Source of the DNA: Pigoraptor vietnamica
Lineage: Eukaryota > Opisthokonta > Filasterea
NCBI GenBank assembly: GCA_943704525.1
Contig: CALSCQ010002423.1
Coordinates: forward strand, 2,501-17,879
DNA: 15,379 nt
Direction of reading: 5' to 3'
Position numbers and translations under genes: made by a program. This document shows, piece by piece, positions 9,324 through 15,379 of the stretch. The stretch's first letter is position 1, and each line of letters starts with the position of its first letter. The notes beneath the pieces were generated by a model. It was not told the origin of the DNA, did no database searches, and saw nothing but the letters and a program-made list of their open reading frames with translations.

Positions 9324-12300
9324 ATGGCGGACTACGGCGCACGACCCCCCATGTCCCGCAGTGGTCGCCCCTCGTCGCAGAGCGGCCGCCCCTCGAGTGG
9401 CTACGGTAATGCCGCGCAGGCGACGACCTCCGGCGGTGTCGGTGGTGCGGCGCGTCCCGGCAGTCGCACGGGGCTGAGGACGTCGGCGGGCGGCGCGATG
9501 CCGATGGGTGTTCCCATGCGTGCGCCGGGTGAGGACCGTGTGCAATGGTCGAACGAAATGCGACGCTGTGGATGTAGTTTAGCAGGAGAGGTTGCTGTTT
9601 CAATAATCGCAGCGTTGTGTTGCTCTGTATGACGACTCGGTGCGAACATGCACGTAGCCCTCACGGCTTCACCTTCTCACCCTCCTTCGCACTGGTGTGT
9701 TGCGCAGGAACGGCGATGCGCGGGGTGCCGGGGACGGCGATGGTGCCCGGCACTGCCATGCGGCGCGGTGTAGGCGGTGCGCCCGGTGCGCTTGCCTCGC
9801 AGATTCAAGTGGGCGACCGACCGCTCACGCAGCAGGGCCTCACTGGCCTGAAGACGGGCGCGCAGGGTGGGCAATTCGCAGTGGCGGCATTCTGTTTGTG
9901 TGCGTCGTTCGTGCTATGACATCTTTGTGGGGACGCTGTAGCGTTGCGTGTGTGTGTGTCTGCGTGTGGGTGTTCCCGCGAATAAGTGCGTGCGCGCGGC
10001 GTGTGCATCGGTGGTAGTCTGACATCTCTTTCGCATGCTACCTGCGTGCGTGTGCGAACGCAAGTAATGTGCCAGCATGCGCGTGCGTGTGCATCGGTGG
10101 TAGTCTGACATCCTTTCCGCATGCCAGGCCCCCAGCGAATGGTGCAGGACAAGACGTTCTATCTCGGCCAGCTCCGCGCGAAGAGCAGCGAGCTGTCTGC
10201 GGAGATCAACCGCCTCAACGGGGAGATCGAGGCCTACAACCGCGACAACTCGAGCTATCTCTCGTACGAGAAGCGCGCCGACGCCGTCGCCCGCGAGCTG
10301 AAGGACCTCCAGGGGCAGCTGGGAGACTACAACACGCTGATTGACAAGATAAACACAGAGGCGAACATGGACGACATTGTGCAGGACCGCGTCAAGCTCG
10401 CCCAGCGCAACGATCGCGAGGAGAAGATGATCGACGACGTCTTCACGGAGCGCACCGAGAAGGAGCACCAGATCAAGAAGATTGAGGTGTGTATGCGCAT
10501 GTGTGTGGCGTGCGTCCGTGTGCGTTTGCGCGCGTCATGCCATTGAGGAATGTTTCTTCGAAACCGCTGTGTGAGTGTGAGTGTGCGTGTACGTGTGTGC
10601 GAGTGCGTTGCGTCTCTCGTCTTCCGCTCACCCTTCTCTGTGACAGGACGAGATTGAGTCGGAGCGCCGTTCGGCCGAGTCGCTCGTGAACGACCTCGAT
10701 CCCGAGAAGCGGCGCCTGTTCTTCCGCCTTCGCGAGGAGAACGACAAGCTCGTCAACGACATGCGCCTGCGCCAGGAAGAGCTCGACAAGTACACGGAGA
10801 AGGCCAAGGGCCTCGAGGAGGTGGGCTAAGCTAACCCTAACCATAGCTGTTTCTCCTTTCGTGCCTGTGACGTCTTGGAGGGTTCAGCCCCTATGACTGC
10901 CTACTGAACTGAGATCTCTCGTGGCATTATGCCTGTCTCTTCGCGCAATTGTTGCTTGCGGACGACTTGAGAGTTTCGACAGCTCGCGTGATCCTTCCTC
11001 TGTCTCTCTTGTTGTTGTGTCCTCTCACACGTCATATGTTCACGCGCGCAGGAGCTGCGGATGGACCGCTACAAGCAAATGGCGGTCAACCTTCACGAGA
11101 AGATTCGCGTGCTGCGCGAGAAGCGCGACGAGATCAAGAAGGAGGTCGATGGCACTGGAGTGGAAAACATCCCCGAGGAAAGGGAGCGCCTGCTCGCACA
11201 GGTGGGGATGATGGGGCTCAATGTAGTCACTCGCAGGCATGCATGTGGACACGTACACGCACGTCCACATGCCACATACACACACACACACACATGAACA
11301 CATACGCTCTAACACTAATTCAAGTGTGCTCAAGGTTCCACGTCCTTATGTGCGCACTCACTCGATGTGCCTCATGCATTCGTTGAAGCCGTGTTGTGCG
11401 TCCTCTGTTTTTTCGCGCAGGTGAAAGAGGACAACAACCAAATTGCGAGTATGGAAAAGCGCATTGCGGAGATTCAGGAGAAGATCAAGAACGCCAACGA
11501 CATCATCAGCCAGCTCGACATTGACCTCGACGAGCACAAGAGTGAGTGAATGCGCTGTGACACACGCACACGCACGCACGCACGCGCACTCACACACGCA
11601 CACACACACGCACACGCACACACACAGACACAGACACAGACATTTTCCGCACGTGTCTTACGGATGACACTTTGCTGCTTGCAGGCGAGGCCAATGCCAA
11701 GTACCACGAGCTTCTCAAGCGCGACAAGGAAATGCAGGCGTTCCTCGACGCCTTTGACGAGACAAAGCGCGCCGAGGTCGAAAAGAAGACGCACTTTGAG
11801 CAGAACATTGTCACTCTCCTCGAGCACATCAGCAGGGTGGGTGCAATGGCGCCTTTTTGTATTCTAGCTGCCTGACGTTTGAGACCTGCAGCCGGTGTAA
11901 TTTGACTTTGCGTACTTCTGTTGCTTACGCATTGCGGTGGCGAGTTGGTGTATTCGTCTGTGTTGTGTGTTTGTATGTGGTTCTCGTGGTACATGCAACT
12001 GTGTGTGTGCGTGCACTATGCCCTGACCCCTTTCGCCGAATGTCGAAATGCGTCCGCAGAACATGTCGCGGTCCAAGCAGATGCCCTCTGTCGATGGATT
12101 GCGTGCGATGCGCGACGACCTCGCCCACAAGGAGAAGGAGATGAACAACTCGCAGACGACCGCAGCGGCGCTGGATGCCGGTACGCCCATCATCGCTTGT
12201 TCTGTGCTGTCCGTACATACACACGCGTACACGCACACAAAAAAAACGCAATCTCACAATTACAAGCGCGCGCGCAGACACACACACACACACACACACA

Positions 12301-13224
12301 CACACAACGCGCGCGCATATGCAGCATAATAGCCATCCATCGATCTCTCGTTACATTCACCTGACATTCTTCCTGCGCAAACGCAGAGCGCGAGCGCCTT
12401 CAGAGCGACCTCGACAAGGTCAACCAGCTCGAGACGAAGATTGCGGACGAGCTCGTGCACATCAAGGAGAAGATGGCGCGCATGGAGAAGGAGCTGGAGA
12501 AGTACGGCGATTTGGACGGCCTCAAGCGCGACTGGGAGAACACGAAGAAGCAGCAGCAGGCGGACAAGGTGCGCCCCTCCTGCCACTGCCACTGCTTCGT
12601 GCGCACATGCGCACTCATGCATACATAATGTCGACGCGCCACTATAATCGACTGTGTCGTTTACGTATGACTGACCTTGTTGAACGCACTCACGCTGCAT
12701 CCTTCGCCCCTCTTTGCGGCAGTATCTGACGCTAGCACTCGTGTGTTCTCCGCAGGTGCGCTTTGCGTCGCACAGGGACACGTACAAGGTGGTCCTCGAC
12801 CAGATGACGCGCTTTTACGATTCGAAGAAGCAGCAGCTTGCTGAGAACGAGACGCACATGCAGGTGCGCCTCGTAGTCGCTGTGCCAGTGCACGAGTGCG
12901 GTGCATGTTCCGTGTGTGCTTGTTGAGACTGCGAGACACAGCAGTGTTTCAGTGTGTGCACTTCGGCCGCTCTTGCCTCGTGTGTGGGAGTGACACTGGC
13001 GCGAGCATCTCACGCGACGAACCCACTCGCGCGCGCAGCTGGGCAACTTGGAGCAGAAACTGCGGCACCACGAGCAGAGCAACTTCACGCTCAAGCAGTA
13101 CATCCAGACGAAGACGCGAGAGGCCGACTACCAGCCGGTCCTTGAGGAGTCGCAGGCGCTCGTCGCACAGTACAACGGCATGATCATCGAGGCACTCAAG
13201 CACTCGTCGAGCGGCGCCATGTAG
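9324..13224 (+). CDS. IFT74: IFT74, intraflagellar transport protein 74 (IFT-B core)
   Basis: IFT74 forms a long coiled coil with IFT81 in the IFT-B complex and carries tubulin and other cargo into growing cilia. Eleven exons keep phase exactly: 9324-9528, 9708-9866, 10128-10486, 10647-10820, 11052-11201, 11421-11541, 11685-11836, 12060-12180, 12387-12568, 12756-12863 and 13039-13224 (TAG), giving 638 aa, slightly longer than the human protein. Residues 1-121 are a disordered, basic Gly/Arg/Pro/Ser region with two VPGTAM copies, which in other species helps bind tubulin tails, ending in the conserved [20 protein letters not shown]. The rest is coiled coil with family blocks: [106 protein letters not shown] and [10 protein letters not shown] near the end. 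The ATG context (AAGATGG) is strong. It shares an upstream region with the LIN54-like gene and converges with the downstream gene. Confidence 0.97.
10001..10126 (+). repeat. Duplicated 3' splice-site region in IFT74 intron 2
   Basis: GTGTGCATCGGTGGTAGTCT and the next six bases occur identically at 10001-10026 and 10087-10112, 86 bases apart. The match continues imperfectly: copy 1 goes on to GCATGCTAC, copy 2 to GCATGCCAG, which is the acceptor used for exon 3. The first copy therefore looks like an older or duplicated acceptor that lacks its AG. Confidence 0.85.
11560..11642 (+). repeat. CA-rich microsatellite in IFT74 intron 6
   Basis: Interrupted (CA)n/(CACG)n starting 18 bases after the donor GTGAGTG, on the coding strand. 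A similar short CA tract lies in intron 5 (about 11276-11295). Confidence 0.85.
12277..12306 (+). repeat. (CA)n microsatellite in IFT74 intron 8
   Basis: About 28 bases of nearly pure CA, flanked on both sides by CG-alternating runs, lying between the exons ending at 12180 and starting at 12387. Confidence 0.9.
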
Positions 13225-13482
13225 CGCATGTAAATACAGCGAATGGACGCGGACGATGGCCACTGTGCGCGCATATGTCTATGTGCTGTGTGTGTGCATA
13301 TGTGCGTGCGTGTGTGTGTGTGTATGTATGAGTGTGTGCGTGTGTGCGTAGGTGCCTCCTTTCAATAGCGTGCAGGGGCAGTTCGGCATGTAGCTCGAGA
13401 GCATCTCGGCATCAATGCAGGCCACTTACACGTCCATCTTAATCCTTCTTCGTTCCAATCCCTCCACATATAACAAAGAACA
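13225..13482. other. Convergent 3' spacer between IFT74 and the LRR gene, with TG repeat
   Basis: 258 bases between two stop codons facing each other. An imperfect TG-rich tract fills about 13271-13350. TGTAAATACA just after the IFT74 stop could act as a poly(A) signal variant, but no canonical AATAAA is seen for either gene. No gene is visible. Confidence 0.6.
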
Positions 13483-15183
13483 CTACTCTACGACGTGTCG
13501 CACGCTCTCCAGAGGCCGTCGATCTGCGATGGCACATCCCACCACACCCAGCAAGCAGACGCGCTCGAGCCCTGACACGTCCGTGACAGGGCAGAAGTTT
13601 AAGAGGAGTGTGTGCACGCGGCCCAGCGCAGACACGTCCTTCACGTCGCAATGCGACAGGTCCAGACGATGCACGCCGCCCAGCATCGACACGTCCGTCA
13701 CTTTGGTCAAAGAGAGGCAGAGGTCGTAAACACCGCCGAGCTGGGAGGCGTCGGCGACGGCGGTTCCGCCAAGGGCCAGCGTGTGCACACCACCGAGCTT
13801 GGAGACGTCGGCCACCCTTCCGCACCCGTCCAGATCGAGCACGGAAACGCCGCCGAGCGCCGATACGTCTGTCACGTGCGTGCGTCGGAGAACGAGCGTG
13901 TGCACGCGCCCGAGCATCCCGACGTCCTCAATGGTCGCGCAGTCCGAGAGATTGAGCGAGTGGCATTTTGCAAGCGCGGCGATGCCCTTGACGTCCTCCA
14001 GATACGTAGCCACGAGGGTGTGGACGCGCGCAAACGGCGACACATCCGAGACGCCCGTGTTGGTGACGTCCAGACTGTGACAAGACCCCAGTGCGCGGCA
14101 AGCGGCGTCCGTGAGTTCGAATCGCGATGCCCGCAGACTGAGCTCGTGCACCCCGTCGAGCAAAGCGACGCCCACGATCTCCTCAAAGTTGTGCAGGGAC
14201 AGAGTGTGCACGCGGCCGAGCGACGACACGTCCAGCGGCGCGCGATTGGGTCCCGCCGACAGTTCCAGCGAGTGAACGGCCGAGAGCGCCGAGATGTCGC
14301 CGACGTCGCACTCGCGCAATACGAGCGTGTGAACGCGCCTCGCAGCCGCGACGTCGCGAAGTTCCTCCGAGGCCGACAGGTCGAGGAAATGAAGGGAACC
14401 AAACTCCGGCGGTATCGAAGTGAGCGGGGAGTCGTGCCATGTGAGCGAACGAAGGCGCGCTGTCGGTGGTAGCCCGACCACGCCGCGACAGCAGACGATC
14501 GACACTTCGCGCGCACCGTGGAGGGCGCGAACGTCCACGCCGTGCATGCTCCGGAGGTGGACGGCGGTCGCGTGTTGCAGAGGAGACAAGTCCGTGAGCT
14601 TCCCCTCCTTCTGCTTGCAGTTGCTGAGAAAGACGCTGCGGACCCGCGCGAGACACTGCGGGTCGTCCAGGGTGGCTCTGACGATTTTCAAAGAGAGCGC
14701 CTCGCGAAACGCGGGCAATTTCGCGGGCACGTGGTCAACCGACTCGCCGTATATCTCGAGAACGCGCACGCCGGCGAGGGCATCCCAGTCGATGGAGCGC
14801 GCAATTCCCAGTTGCACCGTGTGCACGTCTCGGAGGTAGGAGAGGTCCGACGGCACCTGGCACACCGTCCCATCGGTCGGCTTCGGCAGCAGCACCGCGG
14901 AATGGACGCCCTCGAACGCCGCGAGGGCCGGAAGCGACGGAACGGACCAGCCGACGAGCACGAGGCGGCTGACGGGGATCCAGCGCTGGACCTCCTCGCG
15001 GAAGACTGCGTCGGTGATGTACCTTCTGTTGTAGAGTTGCCAGAGGTGGTACAGGCGCACGTGGCGCAGGTGACGGAGGAGCGCTCCCGACGTCTTTGCG
15101 AGCGAGGCGAGGTCTGCGTTGGAGAGATAGGGCGCGATGTGAACGACGACGAGCTCGGGAGGGAGATCGGCGAAGGATGCCAT
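13483..15183 (-). CDS. Intronless F-box-like leucine-rich-repeat protein
   Basis: A single 566-codon frame starts MASFADLPPEL with a good initiation context (GAAATGG) and ends RHVVE, TAG. Residues 6 to about 50 (DLPPELVVVHIAPYLSNADL, then a Leu-rich helix) resemble an F-box, the segment that docks on Skp1 in SCF ubiquitin ligases. From about 105 to the end there are about 20 repeats of 20-24 residues with the pattern V-T-D-V-S-x-L-G-G-V-H-x-L-x-L, for example VTDVSALGGV, SKLGGVHTLALGG and MLGGVHRLDLSHC. This is a leucine-rich-repeat solenoid, probably substrate- or partner-binding. The N-terminal third of the repeats is more diverged and the C-terminal copies more regular, suggesting recent internal duplication. 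No signal peptide or membrane segment is seen. The lack of introns contrasts with the other four genes. The ligase-adaptor role is inference; the family name is not known to me. Confidence 0.85.
   Translation of the reverse strand: MASFADLPPELVVVHIAPYLSNADLASLAKTSGALLRHLRHVRLYHLWQLYNRRYITDAVFREEVQRWIPVSRLVLVGWSVPSLPALAAFEGVHSAVLLPKPTDGTVCQVPSDLSYLRDVHTVQLGIARSIDWDALAGVRVLEIYGESVDHVPAKLPAFREALSLKIVRATLDDPQCLARVRSVFLSNCKQKEGKLTDLSPLQHATAVHLRSMHGVDVRALHGAREVSIVCCRGVVGLPPTARLRSLTWHDSPLTSIPPEFGSLHFLDLSASEELRDVAAARRVHTLVLRECDVGDISALSAVHSLELSAGPNRAPLDVSSLGRVHTLSLHNFEEIVGVALLDGVHELSLRASRFELTDAACRALGSCHSLDVTNTGVSDVSPFARVHTLVATYLEDVKGIAALAKCHSLNLSDCATIEDVGMLGRVHTLVLRRTHVTDVSALGGVSVLDLDGCGRVADVSKLGGVHTLALGGTAVADASQLGGVYDLCLSLTKVTDVSMLGGVHRLDLSHCDVKDVSALGRVHTLLLNFCPVTDVSGLERVCLLGVVGCAIADRRPLESVRHVVE

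Positions 15184-15379
<196 letters not shown>

Noticed and set aside
10824-10842. CTAACCCTAACC resembling telomeric repeat
   Set aside because: Only about two units, inside an IFT74 intron; more likely branch-point-like CTAAC motifs by chance.
13612-14472. 286-aa plus-strand open frame opposite the LRR gene
   Set aside because: A shadow from GC-biased third codon positions in a repetitive gene; it has no recognisable domain.

Overview
This window is nuclear DNA from an intron-rich eukaryote, most likely a free-living flagellate protist. Five protein genes can be read: four are split by many short GT-AG introns and one is a single exon. The introns and spacers are full of CA/TG, CT/GA and poly-G simple repeats, while the exons are GC-rich with C/G-ending codons. 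IFT74 implies a cilium or flagellum, and a Nudix protein with a mitochondrial-type presequence implies a mitochondrion. I cannot name the lineage. I see no RNA genes, transposons or bacterial-type features.

Layout: (1) 1-2984, minus strand: 5' two thirds of SMC6, the ATPase of the SMC5/6 genome-stability complex. It runs off the left edge inside the hinge domain. (2) 3550-3684: a five-copy 27-bp minisatellite that starts at the base after the next gene's stop codon. (3) 3685-6280, minus: a complete 8-exon NUDT6-type Nudix hydrolase, about 307 aa, with a predicted mitochondrial presequence. Its introns hold the largest microsatellites. (4) 6779-8485, minus: a tesmin/TSO1 CXC-domain DNA-binding protein resembling LIN54, the DNA-reading subunit of MuvB/DREAM. 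(5) 8486-9323: a divergent promoter region with an AT-rich island carrying an inverted pair of TTTGAA motifs and CCAAT boxes. (6) 9324-13224, plus: complete IFT74, 11 exons, 638 aa. (7) 13483-15183, minus: an intronless 566-aa F-box-like plus leucine-rich-repeat protein, convergent with IFT74. (8) 15268-15379: a (GT)n microsatellite up to the window edge.

The genes do not form an operon or one pathway. The most coherent regulatory idea is that the LIN54-like gene and IFT74 share a head-to-head promoter that contains the motif type LIN54 proteins bind. The gene models come from joining exons by reading frame, splice signals and similarity to remembered families. Exon joins were checked for phase by hand; no search or alignment was run. 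No clearly new biological system was found. The best leads are a one-base frame disruption in SMC6, the minisatellite against the Nudix stop codon, the CHR/CCAAT-like promoter island, a duplicated and decayed 3' splice site in an IFT74 intron, and very small exon and intron predictions in the LIN54-like gene.
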